A stretch of 64,000 nucleotides of DNA from Antitrichia curtipendula. Lineage: Eukaryota; Streptophyta; Bryopsida; Hypnales; Leucodontaceae. How positions within the stretch are numbered: the stretch's first letter is position 1; every line of letters begins with the position of its first letter. The notes beneath the pieces are model-generated. The model saw only the letters and a program-made list of their open reading frames with translations. It made no database searches and was not told the origin of the DNA. The DNA is taken from assembly GCA_951230915.1 (NCBI GenBank), contig OX579639.1:18104001-18168000 (forward strand), in the 5' to 3' direction. This document shows positions 47,901 through 60,424 of the stretch, piece by piece. The translations under genes and the position numbers were made by a program.

Positions 47901-50215
47901 CAACTTGTTTGATTATTTCATATTTTGCACCTGTACTCACACAAATAACACAATGACAATGACAATGAACAATGAAGTATATATATCTAACGATACAAAT
48001 TGAAAACAAGGTGGAAAACACAATCATTGAAAGTATTTGTTTCAACAAAAGGAATAATTAAAAGCTTGAACAAAGCACACCTAAAAGAGCAAATGATTCA
48101 AAACTTGATATCAACAAAAAAAAATCCTATTCTAAAGATAATTGTAATCCTAAACCACATCAAATTCATGAAAGAAAATGATCAATTGCAGCTAACAAAC
48201 TTATGAAATCAAACAATCAGACCAAAACTCAACCTAATAAAACTAGCAAACCTACAAATGAGAAGAGTTAAACCTTAGCAATCCCACACACAAAAGCAGT
48301 TTCTAATAATGCTCTCAATAGAACATATATGATCAATCTCAAGATCGTCTTCATTAACTCAAAAAAAATCTCAAAAGCGCAGGATAAAAGAAGAAAAAAG
48401 GACCACACAATCCAAACTCAAATCAATTTCATTATCTTCATTTAGAATTTAAACAAAGAGTTAACTAACTAAAATCCATCTTACAATTGGTCCACATCAT
48501 AAAAACTAACAGTGAACTGATACAAAGAAAGAAATTGAGTTACAAGCTGCAATTCACTGTTAGCTTTGATGAAGTCAAGTGGTGGAAATACAAGATTAAA
48601 AGTTTTGTATCCCATAAAGTGAAATATAAGCACACTGATAAGATGCAAAAGTACATATATTTGATAATAAAAATTGGAAACATGGTAGAAAACACAATCA
48701 ACTTGTTTGATTATTTTCATATTTTGCACATGTACTCACACAAAATAACATAATGACAATGACAATGAACAATGAAGTATATATCTAATGATACAAATTG
48801 AAAATAAGGTGGAAAACACAATCATTGAAAATATTTGTTTCAATGAAAAGGAATAATTATTAAAAGCTTGAACAAAGCATACCTACTAGAGCAAATGATT
48901 CAAAACTTGATATCAACAAAAAAAAATCCTATTCTAAAGATAATTGTAATCCTAAACCACGTCAAATTCATGAAAGAGAATGATCAATTGCAGCTAACAA
49001 ACTTATGAAATCAAACAATCAGACCAAAACTCAACCTAATAAAACTAGCAAACCTACAAAAATGAGAAGAGTGAAACCTTAGCCATCCCACACAAAAGCA
49101 GTTTCTAATAATGCTCTCAATAGAACATATATGATCAATCTCAAGATTGTCTTCATTAACTCAAAGAAAATCTCAAAAGTGTAGGATAAGAGAAGAAAAA
49201 AGGACCACACAATCCAAACTCAAATCAATTTCATTATCTTCATTTAGAATTTAAAAAAAAAGTTAACTAACTAAAACCCATCTTACAATTGGTCCACATC
49301 ATAAAAACTAACAGTGAACTGATACAAAAGAAAGAAACTGAGTTACAAGTTGCAGTTCACTGTTAGCTTTTGATGAAGTTAAGTGGTGGAAATACAAGAT
49401 TAAAATTTTTGTATCCCATAAAGTGAAATATTAGCATGCGGACAAGATGCAAATTTCTGAAGTGGCTCCAGGATCGATGTCTGTCTCCTTGCGAAAAAAG
49501 CATTTTAGAGCTCTCAGCCTATTCTTGACAGGCTGAAGAGCATAACTTTTTAACCTAAACAGTACTGACTCTCGATCTGAGTAGGAGTTATGCATCAATA
49601 TTGTATCTCAAGATGCAGCTGGAGAATGGTCTAATCCTCTTGTGACAAGAATTTCTGGAAGCAAATGCACAGCAGTAAAAGCAAGTGTAGGGTAGATTAT
49701 TTAATTTGGTGTTTGAATTGTGAATCATTCTGTTCCGGGATTCACCGCAACATCAAGAATCTGCTTGTCTTTATGTAGGCATGTCATCGGGAAGATCATC
49801 GCCGTTAGCTGTCATCCTGCAGTGAAGAATGACAGAAGCTAACTTGAAAATTGGGAGATGAAATTAAGGCAGGGTTAGGCATATTGTTTGGGTATGGACC
49901 CTGAGTAAGCTTTGAGCTGGGTTTGAGCTCAGACAAATAATATATGAGGTACTGTAACGAGTATGTAAATTCAACCACTGCTACAGTGACAAAGTAGGAG
50001 ACCTAATTATTGTGGCGTGGACCTAATTGTGACTCAAATGATGACATTTACCAAGAATTCAGAATCAAGCTGAATAAATCATTCGATCTCTGACTTCCAT
50101 GTGTCGCAAAAAGGTCAAACAATTAATCCCTTCCAATGTCCAGAAAAGGCCCTGTGTCGTTACCTGAAACTGCATAGTCTTTAAAAACGGCAGTTTGAAA
50201 GCTCCTCCGATCCAT
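44908..50215 (-). CDS. LHT-type amino acid transporter (AAAP family)
   Basis: The conserved body is seven exons: 47548-47409, 46911-46522, 46320-45903, 45778-45673, 45509-45418, 45299-45231 and 45006-44908. All are in phase and begin [20 protein letters not shown]. An ATG ending the preceding exon (47712-47710) would give 438 residues, close to LHT1 (446). That exon (47774-47710) is also open upstream. It joins in phase to 50215-50164, whose ATG starts [18 protein letters not shown], giving 476 residues in total. Family hallmarks include [60 protein letters not shown] and [19 protein letters not shown]. About ten membrane helices are expected. Plant LHTs import neutral and acidic amino acids with protons at the plasma membrane; substrate here is not determinable. 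The first intron (~2.4 kb) contains a large tandem duplication. Confidence 0.88.
47851..49447. repeat. Two ~798 bp direct tandem units in the LHT-like first intron
   Basis: Unit 1 starts at 47851 and unit 2 at 48649, both with AAGTACATATATTTGATAAT. The units are collinear throughout with only scattered substitutions and small indels. Unit 1 ends around 48648 and unit 2 around 49447 ('gacaagatgcaaat'). The very high similarity indicates a recent duplication. Short frames on both strands are identical in the two units and are not genes. Confidence 0.85.
49448..50163. other. Remainder of LHT-like first intron
   Basis: Less AT-rich than the tandem duplication. No exon, RNA gene or repeat copy is recognised here. 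The intron ends at a GTAACG donor just left of 50164 on the minus strand. Confidence 0.4.
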
Positions 50216-50841
50216 TCCCTGCAATGAAGCTCGACCTTCGTTTGCTACAAAAAGAACAAAAATTCCTCCATTGGATACCCGACTGGTGTATAGATTAAAT
50301 AAAGCAGAGATTCGAGAATCCGACGGGCGAGGTATCAGATTGACTTCCGGCCCTTGTTTGTGAAGATCATCGCAGCGGTGGCCGAAAGAATCATAAGAAG
50401 TGGGTTCTTTGATTTCCTGATGGAGTCCCTCAAGAAAAACCTTAAATGGGTCTCATCTGAACGTGAGTCCAAACAACAGCACCGATTCAATAGAGACATT
50501 CAAAGTTTGCACTGTGGGTGTGGATATGCACAAATCTAGTACTTACGATCTAGACTTAAAAAGACTCGCTACAATTCTATGTAGTACCATTGTTCAAGTG
50601 GGGAGATGGGAAATGAGTTTACTGTAATTGTGTCCACATCCAGACTGGCATTTGGACATCCCCATTTACATGAAAAAGCCTCGGAGTGGAATGCATCTCA
50701 TTCCACAAGGTCTGAAACCCACATCATGAACAAATCCACAAAGTCTAAAACCCACGTCATGAACAAATGCTGAAGGTGCTGTCAGTAGCCAAGGAATTCG
50801 TCATGGCAAGGCAAGGCTTCATGAAGAACGTGAGCTATGAT
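50216..50841. other. Leader of the LHT-like gene and 3' flank of the LCAT-like gene
   Basis: On the minus strand a short upstream frame MEEFLFFL, out of frame with the main start, lies about 50 bases before it at ~50270. It could be an upstream ORF. The segment 50700-50765 contains a short direct repeat ('acaa-gtctgaaacccac-tcatgaac'). A plus-strand frame at 50354-50539 has no support. Confidence 0.4.
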
Positions 50842-53036
50842 CTAGTAGTACGCCAGTTGTTCCCGTGGACTTACTTTCATAATCGCGTCCACAATCACCT
50901 GAACCGAATCCGCATCGTTCAAAATCTTCATGTGGCTTTTATTAGCCAGCGGGATGACCTCCAACTCCTGCCCTTCCACCGCCTCCCACTCCTTCACTAC
51001 AGCAGTCAGGCTGCCCACGTTCACGGTTCCATCCCCGTCGCCTTCTGTAATCTCCGGATGACTGTCGAAGCCCTTCTTCTCATAGCTCAACGTTTCCGAC
51101 GTCGGCACGTTGTAGCCGTAAATCAGCGTCATAGGGATCCCTGGTGGCTGCAGAATCTCCGTGAGATGGGGGATCCGCGATTTATAAGGAGCCACGCCTT
51201 CAGGAAAGCCAATGTCCATGAAAAAACTCTCCATGTCCGCGGCGGAGTAGTTCCTGTCGGAAGTGAGCACCAGGGGCCGGTCCCCGAAAACTCCAGGGAC
51301 GGGCAGTAGCCAGAGGTTGGACTCGGAGAGCCGCTGCTCCTCTCGCACCACGAGGGCGTCGACGAAGGGGACGCCTTCCGGGTTGCCAGAAGCGAAGGTC
51401 ATCATCTGCTCCACGGCTCCTCCCCAGGGAGCCGACACGGAGATGAAGCGCGCGACGTACTGGCTCTTCCACTGCACGGATTGCTGGTTGAGGAAGTAGA
51501 GGGTCCACAAGCAGCCCATGCTGTGTGCAAGGACCACCACGGGCTGGTCGCCGTTCGCCTTGGACGCGGCTTCGATGAGCTCCTTCAAGTCTTGGAGGTA
51601 CTTGAGGGCGACGTCCGATGCATGTGGCCCCGGCGCGAATCGGAAGTCGTAGGGGGCTCCGTAAATGGACTTGCCGCTCTCGTAACCTCGTGCCTTGAGC
51701 GCGTTTACCAAGTGTATCATGTAGCCAGTTATAATTCTGAAAACAAACCACAAAGAAGAAACTACTCTCAATGAGTCTGGATGTATTAGTAGTAGTTGCA
51801 GTCAGTCACTCGACAAGAGGAACTCGGTTATAAACTCATTATCATTCCCTTTGTTCTTTCAGTTTTCAATTTGGCATTTCGTTCAGTTTCATAATGCTAA
51901 GTTCGGTGTTCAATGCAACCATGCAGATGGCTCATTCGTAGTGCAAAAAAGATTGTACCCCATACTTCGCGTCTAGATTCTTAGGTCACCCAGAAAGTAA
52001 ACATCATGATGTTCTCGATTGAAGTGAAACGACCGAGTATTATGTCCAATCATATTCGAGAGCGTCATCAAGTATCATCTGACCTAATCTTCAGGCTCTT
52101 GAATATCATCGGACACAATCTCAATGAGGATTTCTGATCTAGAGGTGAGAGGCAGCCATTCAAGAAGAGCAGATGCGCAATAAACTATAACCACCACTCC
52201 TGCTTCCTGCTTTCTGCTTTCTATTGCGAAACTCAATTTCCCAAGATTTCCTTGCTTCACCACTGGATCACCCAGTAGTGTCCTGATTGACGTTAAATCT
52301 GGAGTTAAGTTGTCAAATCTAAAGTTAGATTGTGAAAAAAGTACATCTTTGTCGGCTCAGCATGCACTATTTTCCACAACCGAGCTCAAATTTGAGTTAC
52401 CTATCGTCCTTAACACCATTTGAATAAGTAAAGAACATGATTATGAGTGGAGGAAGAGATTTGAATATCTTACTTGAATGAGGGATCTAGGTACTCCATT
52501 CCTTCGGTAGTTCCAAAATAGGGCACCTTTGTTTCGACGCCTTTGGCGTTGCTATACGCATCGGTCTCGGGGTTATAATACAAACTCAGACGGTCGGCGA
52601 AGCAGGACGTGAAAGGCGGGAAGAGCGTTTTCACGTCCAGCCACAGCCGGAAATACCCTTTTCTGAAGTTGCAGCACCACAGCTTTGTAGCTTTATAATC
52701 GGCTGTCAATCTCGCCTCGAGCTGATTGCCGCCCGTGCCTGGGACGATGATCACCGGTGCGACATGAACGTCGTTGCTTTTCTTCGCTTCTGCTCGTGCT
52801 AAGGACAGGTGCGTCGCCCGCAGTTTCCCGCCCAGCCATGCGAAAGACTTGGCTCTCGCCACGGGGTGCACCATGCCATACCCGGGGGACACAACGAGCG
52901 CCAGGGTGAAAACGACAATCAAGAATTGAAAGGATGCCCGAAACATTGACGGCGGTGAATTGTTTCTTTGGCGATGGCGTCGTTGATGCGATTCCGAGAG
53001 ACCTGATTTCATTGCACACGTGTAGCGCCTCAACAC
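50842..53036 (-). CDS. Lecithin:cholesterol acyltransferase-like 1 (LCAT-like lipase)
   Basis: Two exons, 53036-52474 and 51736-50842, joined in phase at EYLDPSFK|IITGYM to give 485 residues. A start at Met31 (52946) gives a clean signal peptide, MFRASFQFLIVVFTLALVVS, and 455 residues. That is nearer the Arabidopsis LCAT-like 1 length and may be the real start. Diagnostic segments are VIIVPGTGGNQLEARL, RLWLDVKTLFPPFTSCFADR, KSIYGAPYDFRF, the nucleophile AHSMG (Ser ~260), SAPWGGAVEQMMTFASGNPEGVP, the acid in EGDGDGTVN and the base in KSHMKIL. Catalytic residues and lid-type regions are present. The family comprises secreted or endomembrane phospholipid acyltransferases and phospholipases; the substrate is unknown. 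The gene is divergent from the CCCH gene to the right. Confidence 0.9.
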
Positions 53037-55881
53037 ATTCCTTCACGCCGAGGAAGGCAAGCTCGGTCTCCGTGGGAATCTAACTCCAACAAGAATCACT
53101 GCTTCTTCCTCATCACAGAGCCAAAACTTCTACAAATAATATACTGCCCACACTCGAGCAGACCTCTAGGTTGATGAGCTCGCCAATAACAATCAAGAGT
53201 AATCAAGATTTGCCAAACTGCACTAGATTACGACCACTCAGTTCTCAATTCCGAGACAGATCCGATCCCGCAACCGAAAGCTTGCCGTTCCTCCTGGCCA
53301 TCTCCACATCACCGACAGAAAATCAGCACTACACTATCAAATTCTTCACCGAGAGCTCAAAATTTCCACATGCCACGCATATCAGTGTGCAGGAACGGTG
53401 CGAACGGACACAAAGACAAATTAACAAGCTCAACAAGCCTAAACAAGCTCAAGTTCAAGTTCACGTTCACGTTCTTTGAAAAAAAGCAGAAACCCCCCCT
53501 TAATTGTCGAGGTTGCCTCGAATTGTAGAACATCAAATTCACACCGAGAATCCAAAATTTCTTCACCACAAAATTGGCAGATATCAATGTACAAGAACGA
53601 ACCGAACGGACAAAAAGACACATTAACAAGCTCAAACAAGCTTAAGCTGAAAACGCAAATCAGCTAGAAGCTAGGCCGCCTCCCAATTTCGAATTTTTAA
53701 AACATCAAATTCACACCAAGTCCAAAAATTCCACACGCTACAGAATTTGCATATCCACGTGCGGGAACAGACCGAACAAACAAACAAAGCAGAAACAATC
53801 TGAAATAAACTCAAGCTCAAGCATAAAGTAAAAAGTAGCTAAAAAACTAGAATGCGTTGCAATATTCCGAAGTTCCGTACAAGCAAACGACCTTAGATCA
53901 AGCTTCCTCGTCTTCTTTGCCAAAAGGTACTCTCTCACGACATCAGCAGCCACCACAGTCCACTGGTGTGTGCAATTTCGACCTCGAATTGGAAAGAAAT
54001 GATCAAATCTGAGGCTAAAACATGTCACGACCAACTCTAGTTCAAATTCACACCCAGACCTCAAATTTTCCGCGCCACAAAATTCGCAGATACCAATGTG
54101 CAGAAACGAGTTGAACAGAAACAAAGACAAACAAGCACAATCTCAAAGCAAAGAGTAGCTAAACGTAGAATGCCTAAAAATTCCGAAGTTCCGTTGAATG
54201 CAAAAAACGCCCTCTGAAGATTCTTCTTCGTCACAGGAACCCTCTTAATGCATAAGCGGCAACAATGTACTACTCGGAGTACTGATGCGTGCAATTTTGA
54301 CCTCGAAGTGCGAAGAATTGATCAAATTCGCAGATACCAATGTGCAGAAACGAGTTGAACAGAAACAAAGACAAACAAGCTCAATCTCAAAGCAAAGAGT
54401 AGCTAAACGTAGAATGCCTTACAATTCCGAAGTTCCGACTTATGCAAGAAACATCCTCTGAAGACTCTTCGTCACAAGAATCCTTCTTAATACATAAGCG
54501 GCAACAGTGTTGTACTCGGAGTACTGATCGATGCCTGCGATTTTGACCTCGAAGTGCGACGAAACTATCGAATGTGAAGCTAAAATCTGCACTCAGCTTA
54601 CAAACTAACGCTGCATGGAAAAATTGAGCGTGATGAAGGCACGGAAGCGAGGACAAATTGCGGTGAGGAAGCGTGACTGGAGGGGAAGCCATGGCAAAAG
54701 AGAAAAGGCGGAACGCGCATGCGCGCTGTTGTGGGTGCTTTGGAGAAGGCCACCAGTCAGGGTGAGCCAGCAAAAGGCTTCGATGATGACGAGTTGACAA
54801 AACTCAGTAGCACCTGGCTAGCAAAGTTGAGCCAAAAGTAAAAGCTAAAGAGTAAAAGTAAAAGTTGATAATCGTGTATAAGGTCTATAAGGACTAAGGA
54901 GGGCACCAATGCCTGACCCACGTTCTGAAAACCGATTACCGGAAATAACCGGTTGTCTCGGAGACCGAGTCCATTCCTTTTTCCACTATTTACAGGCTAT
55001 TCCCGTCGTAGGGTTTGTGGCGACCTATTCTTTGCATTCGACGGATTCTCGTTTTCGTTCGGATTTTGAATCCTTGTTGGGGTTGGCGCTTGAAGACATT
55101 CTGTGTGAGGGCAATTTGAGCAAATTCGGCTTTCCTTGAGGTTTGTTTCGGAAATCTGTATTGCTTTTCTTGATGTTTTGGTGTTATGTCGATGGCGAGG
55201 GGTTCTGGTAGAGTTTTCAATTGGAAGTGATCACCGTTGCTGATACTGATCGTCGATACGGGAAGTAGATTTGAAAATCAAAGGGGTGTTGTGTTGGAAG
55301 AATTATATTTTCGGGATGAATTGTTTCGTATCGCGCGCAAGAATTTTCTCAAATGGATTTTTCGAATTAGGCTCTGCTATGTCAGATCTGTAGCTTCGTA
55401 GCTGAATCCGCTGTTTCACGAACGTCAGGCTTCAGCTTCATTTCCGAATCCTCTGTTGTTTCTTCAGAATAATTGTTTCGCATCTTGAGAGTCGAATTGG
55501 AACACGACATGCCGCAGAAAAGAATTTCTACCTACAAGTCGATATCTTATGTTCATCTTGATGTGCAATTTTCCTGATTCGCGCAATTCTGATGCAGTGT
55601 ACGAGGGTCAGAGCGCTCGGTTTCAGCTTCTTTTCCGAGTTCAGTGTGTGTTACGAATCCAGCTTTTATTCAATTCCCGCGAGCTGGTAAACGATCGCTT
55701 TTGCTAAATGAATGAAGAAATTGCACGTCATCGAGTTGAAACAAAATTGGTAGATGGAGGTCGAAATCCTATGTTGGAGGATCCATAGTTGTTCCTTCCG
55801 GTCAGGTTATCAGTTGTGACATCTCCTGCTGGGAGTCAATCCCGTCCCTCTACCTCGGCGAGATTTTACGGGAAACCAGTC
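53037..55881. other. Divergent intergenic region, LCAT-like / CCCH
   Basis: Contains the tandem array at 53380-54540 and, from ~54900, GC-richer sequence that is probably leader or unresolved 5' exons of the CCCH gene. A 76-codon plus-strand frame begins MPDPRSENRLPE at 54909 and ends at 55139. It might be part of that gene or an upstream ORF, but no in-phase donor was found. Confidence 0.45.
53380..54540. repeat. Irregular tandem array, ~170-250 bp units
   Basis: At least five diverged units recur with landmarks near 53391, 53597, 53764, 54102 and 54348. Each has 'gaac-ga--gaac-ga-a-aaagac', an 'aacaagctcaa' or 'aacaagcacaa' block, 'ttccgaagttccg', and in the last units 'gtactcggagtactgat' and 'ttgacctcgaagtgcga'. 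The last two units are the most similar, offset ~246 bp. Several minus-strand frames repeat the peptide pattern F-L-H-I-x-I-C-x-F-C only because the DNA is repeated. Confidence 0.65.
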
Positions 55882-58800
55882 ATGAAGGGCAGAACTCTTG
55901 GCATAGCTAGGGTTTGGACTTTGAGTAACGCGGGCAAGCACACTGCCACTGGCCTCGGTGTATCTCGAGATTGGCGAAATCCTCTGTTTCGGAAGAGAGC
56001 AGACCCGGTGGCACCAGGATTACGGCGTGGCAGACCTCGGCATGAAGGAAAATTGGGTGCTTTGTATTTCCACACAAGGTGAGTTTTGTAATTTTCTGTA
56101 CCAAGATCTGATAAAAAAATTCTTAGATAATCTTCAGAAGATGCCAATTGTAATCTACGGTAGTAAAAAACATATCCGAACTCCTGCAGAGTTTTTCAAT
56201 CCTTTGAAGAGGATTCAAGTTTTCAATCTATTGTAGTAAGATTTACTTTTTCCAGCAGATCTTAGACTTTCAATTTAGTCTTGGAAGTGTGAACAGACTT
56301 TCAGAATTATGATGTGAAGTTTGCGATGTACTTGAATTATGGATTCGTTTCTGTTCACTGTGACCCTAGTCTGACATTCTTTAGTTCTAAATCGGGTGCT
56401 GCCCCTGAGCTTCTCCCAAGTAACTCTTCTAGATTTTAAAATTTTCTTGCAACTCGGCTGAGAGGGGTTACTAATAGTTTGAGCTACTAGAGGTAATACA
56501 CCAAATGGCATACTGATTTACTTGGGAATTGGTACATATTCGTCTTATTATTGCTGGTTTGTTTTTATGGTAAGGTCTTTCCTCTCTAGACTGAGTTATT
56601 TCACCGACTGTATCTTGTTTTCATTATTAAGCGCATTACTGTAGCTTTTAGCAAAGAACTTAGTGCGTCTGGCATGTAACTGTAACTGTAACTGTAATTT
56701 GCATGAGCCCAAGAAATGGTCACGTTTGTGAGAAATGCCAGCTTCCCTAAAGTGGATATACGGGTGTGTTTGTGAGACGTGCTGACATATGGAGGTATCA
56801 TTATGTACTATTTGTTTGGTATGTTAGAGCTAGTGACACCTTACCTATCATAAGTTGTGTGTTTAAGCTCATGGCACTTCACCACCATTCGTTATCATAC
56901 TGGTGGACCCACTTTTGCGCTGGTGTGCTAGAGCTAGTGACAGCTTACCATCAAAAGCTTGTCTTTCAACAGCAATCAGTTGCAGAAATATCGATCAGGA
57001 CATCCGCTCTACACACGATCGGCAGATGGCTTTTCGCTGCACCGATCAGGTGTTATGAGCAGGAGTGGTGCAAATTTGAAGTGGACGAAATCCCTCATGA
57101 AACGATCTTTATCTGCTAATGCGGTATATTCTTCAGCGAGCTCTGCTTTCTGCTTTCTCCTAGGAGGCACATTGAGGCCAAATGATTTCGATTGTAGTTC
57201 GTTGCTCTTGTCCGATGTGCACTCATGTGTATTTCTTGTCCAGGCTGCGACAAAAGCTGTTGCTGAAGCAGAGAAAAAGAAGAGGGATAAGAAAGAAGCT
57301 GCTGTAATGGCTAAAGCAAAAGCCAGAGATGATCGGAGAGCTCTGCAGAAACAGGCACAGCTACGCTCAGGTACTGCCATTCGGTTTCCTCTATGTAAAG
57401 AACCTCTCAATTGTCTGGAAACGATTATTTTCACCATTTGCAAGGGGGGTTCCTTGCAAATTTTGATGAGGGAATGTTTGACTTGCTGTTTGTCGTCATA
57501 TCTGTGGCACGACTGAGTCAGGATTTTGTTTATGTCGAATATTATTGATTCTGTGCTGCGTATTTAGATTCGCATTTTCTGCTTTTTCGACAATCTTACA
57601 GGGAGCCTGAGACAGCAAATGCCGAACTAAGAGGATGGCCTTCTTTGTTTTGTCATTGTTTGTTTGAATAGTGTGCTAAGGATGTTGTGGTGCTTTTTTG
57701 CAGGGACTGTTGGTCCTTCCTCGGTTTCGTCATTAGAGCCACGAGGAACCGGGGGAGCTGTGTGAGTGTACATTGACTTGCTGTGTAGCCGAGTATCATT
57801 TTGTTGATCATAATCACCTGTCATGTCTGCTTAGCTTACAAATTGTTTTAGCTTAGTTTACTTACTTTGCTTCCCGCTGGAAGTGACTCTTCTGTTCTGG
57901 CAACTTCAAAACTGTTGTTCAACTGTTGAGTAACTCACTATTCGACTTTCAGCATGAATGTGTGGTTGTGTTGTGCACAGCACTCCGGAGTGGGATATGT
58001 GTGTGTTGAAGGAAAGAATTACCTGTCATGCAGTTATGTACGAAAAGGATTTGGCAATCAGCTTGTCCGGGACTCGAGGACAATAGCACGTGCATTCGCC
58101 AGCGAGAAAGTGCGGTGGAGCCTTCACAATGCAAGGCTGCGCAGAGCTAAAAAGCAAACAATTTGTGTGTATTATACGAGGTTTGGTGTATGCAAGAGAG
58201 GGGATGGTAAATGCCTGTATATTCATGATCCTGAGAAAGTGGCTGTTTGCACAAAATTTCTGAGAGGTTCTTGCTCAGATCCAACTTGTCACTTGACCCA
58301 TAAGGTACGAGTCGTTGTGGCCGAGTTTTGTAGCCTCTTACTTTGTCACGAATGTTTGGTCTGTGAATACGAAGGCTAGGAATAATGAGAGCTATTTTTC
58401 CTCCAACCTTGCGGCTGTTTTGTATAAGGACACTGATCTCACTGGTTCCGCTTTCTTTGGTGAACCTGGAGTTTTCTAATTGCCGCGCTGGATCGTGCTG
58501 ACTTGGTGGAAGTGACTTCATAATCGTAAATGAACTTTGGTGTACTTGATAGCTCGGACCTTTTCTATTGCAGGTTATACCTGAGCGCATGTCAGACTGC
58601 TCGTACTTCCTGGAAGGTAGGGTTTATTTCGAATCCAGTCTATTGTGTTAACATCTGTTTTATTATAGATCTCAGTTCCAACATCAGACAATCTAGGCTC
58701 TCCTCTAGATGTGGGCCTCGCAGGTTTCATGACGTATTATGAATTGGCAATCAGTCTCATGTGAACGGATGCTCTCCAATTGAGGTTTGATTCAGAACGT

Positions 58801-59571
58801 CTTGGTCGTGTTCCAATGATGTTCGGAAAATGATTATGTTGGATCTGCAGGGCTATGCACAAATGAAAGTTGTCCTTACAGGCATGTCAATGTCAATCCA
58901 AAGGCTCCAATTTGTGAAGGCTTTCTCCAAGGCTATTGTGCGGACGGTGACATGGTAAAGCACACATCTTTCTTTTGCTTATTCCTCGATTGTCGTCTTA
59001 GAAACGACTTCGCTCAAATGGCTGCTGAGCTTTGCTTAGTACCTGGCCGTTACACTTTGCCAGTTTTAATTGTTCTCTTGATTGTGGATCAAGTTAGTTG
59101 ATATGGAAAGACTAACTTTGGTTCTTATTTGAGCAGTGCAACAAGAAACACACATATGTGTGTCCTGAGTATGCTGTGGCAGGGAAATGCTCATCGAGTA
59201 CCTGCAAGCTTCGTCATGTAAAGAAGGCGAAACAACCTACATCTGCATCAAAGGACAGCGTAGGTTCAAAAAGAGAAGGTAGGTATTTTGCACCCACTGC
59301 ACCAGCTGATGGAGAGTATCAAGGACAATGTGTGTCTGGAGCTAATGTGGTGGGTGACAAGGTCACAGAGTCAGGTGACGACAGAGTAGATTTCATCAGT
59401 GTTGACGAGGTAGAGTTAGAGTCATGTAAAGAGAACCAGGACGCCGACAGGTTCCTGGACCATAGGGGTATTGTGTTGTTGAGTAGACTTCCGAAGGGTG
59501 GTGCTAATAACGTTTTAGAGAGTCTTTTAAAGCCTAGGTTTTTGCTCAAACGAGATGTTAGTGCTTCTTGA
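55882..59571 (+). CDS. Five-finger CCCH zinc-finger protein, plant C3H7/ZC3H3 type
   Basis: Exons 55882-56078, 56973-57123, 57244-57370, 57704-57761, 58034-58304, 58574-58616, 58851-58954 and 59137-59571 join in phase to give 461 residues. The 5' end is unresolved: the first exon is open back to about 55806 and further exons may lie upstream. Order: basic N-terminus, YRSGHPLYTRSADGF..LKWTKS, a Lys/Ala-rich helix (AVAEAEKKKRDKKEAAVMAK), YVRKGFGNQLVRD, then five CCCH fingers. Finger spacings are X8-X6-X3, X7-X4-X3, X7-X4-X3, X7-X5-X3 and X8-X4-X3. Fingers 3 and 4 are each split by an intron. The KVAVCTKFLRGSC, VIPERMSDCSYF and CPYRHVNVNPKAPIC segments are characteristic of this family. Human ZC3H3 is linked to mRNA polyadenylation and export; the role in plants is little known. 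The last ~100 residues are acidic and unstructured. Confidence 0.85.
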
Positions 59572-60424
59572 AATTCACTCTTTATAACTCAGAGGTAGTA
59601 ATCAGTGTTTTAACCGTCAAGCCACAGGAGGTCTAGTTATTTCGTGAGTGGGATCGGTTAGCAAGGTTTATCTACCTTAAGGTGTGCTTGGTAGAGCTTT
59701 GTCCACACGTGTTGGCTAGTGGTTTTATTTGGCTCTACTCGTGAATGAGGATGTCAAACGGAGCGCAAGGTGCTGCACCAGGATGGATTAGCTGAGTGGA
59801 GGAATGTAGCTTGGCGACCAGAGTGGTGGCAGGTTGGAATTCGTTTGAAGTGCTGTAAAATATCCCTGTGTATCTTTACATTTGCAGTGGGAGTAGGTGG
59901 TTCGTTTTCTTTTAGGTGTAGGATGTATAGGTTCTTTGTTTTAGCTCGTTCTTTTAGTGAGCATGATGAGCTCGAGATGGCTCGTACCCTGGTGCCTTAC
60001 TAAGTCGGGGCTGGTAGCGAGGTCATGTGATCTGGTCAAGTTTTTTACTTCAGCAAATGTTGAAGAAATTTAGGCCCTTGGGCTGGGGCAATCGCCATGG
60101 AAGCCTTAAGGGGTCAATTTCAGATTGAATTTGTGAGGATTCTTCATGGCAATGTACACTACGACACTTGGTAATAAAATTGACATTCTTTCAATATCAG
60201 GAGTTGTACTGCTTATGGAACTGGTTGTTTTGTATATGCATTATCAAAGACAGGATAGGCTTCAGTCATTAGTCTTCATTGTCCTTTGCATTCTATGTTA
60301 TGACCTCCCGAAGATCTGTTTATGTTATACGACCCTAAGTAGGATCTTAAATTCTGGTGACATTGTCCTGAACGATGCGTTGTGTGTCCCAGTTGGATAC
60401 TCAATCTAATGCGAAATTGTCTGT
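59572..60424. other. 3' flank of the CCCH gene
   Basis: Probably contains the 3' untranslated region. Open frames at 59770-60003 and 60146-60409 show no recognised domain and no splice support. Confidence 0.4.

Noticed and set aside
50354..50539. 61-codon plus-strand frame near the LHT-like leader
   Set aside because: No homology; the minus strand of this interval is better explained as transporter leader.
53357..54130. Minus-strand frames with a shared FLHIxICxFC peptide pattern, looking like a tandem cysteine-rich peptide family
   Set aside because: The pattern follows directly from the tandem DNA repeat; frames are broken between units and lack signal peptides or consistent starts.
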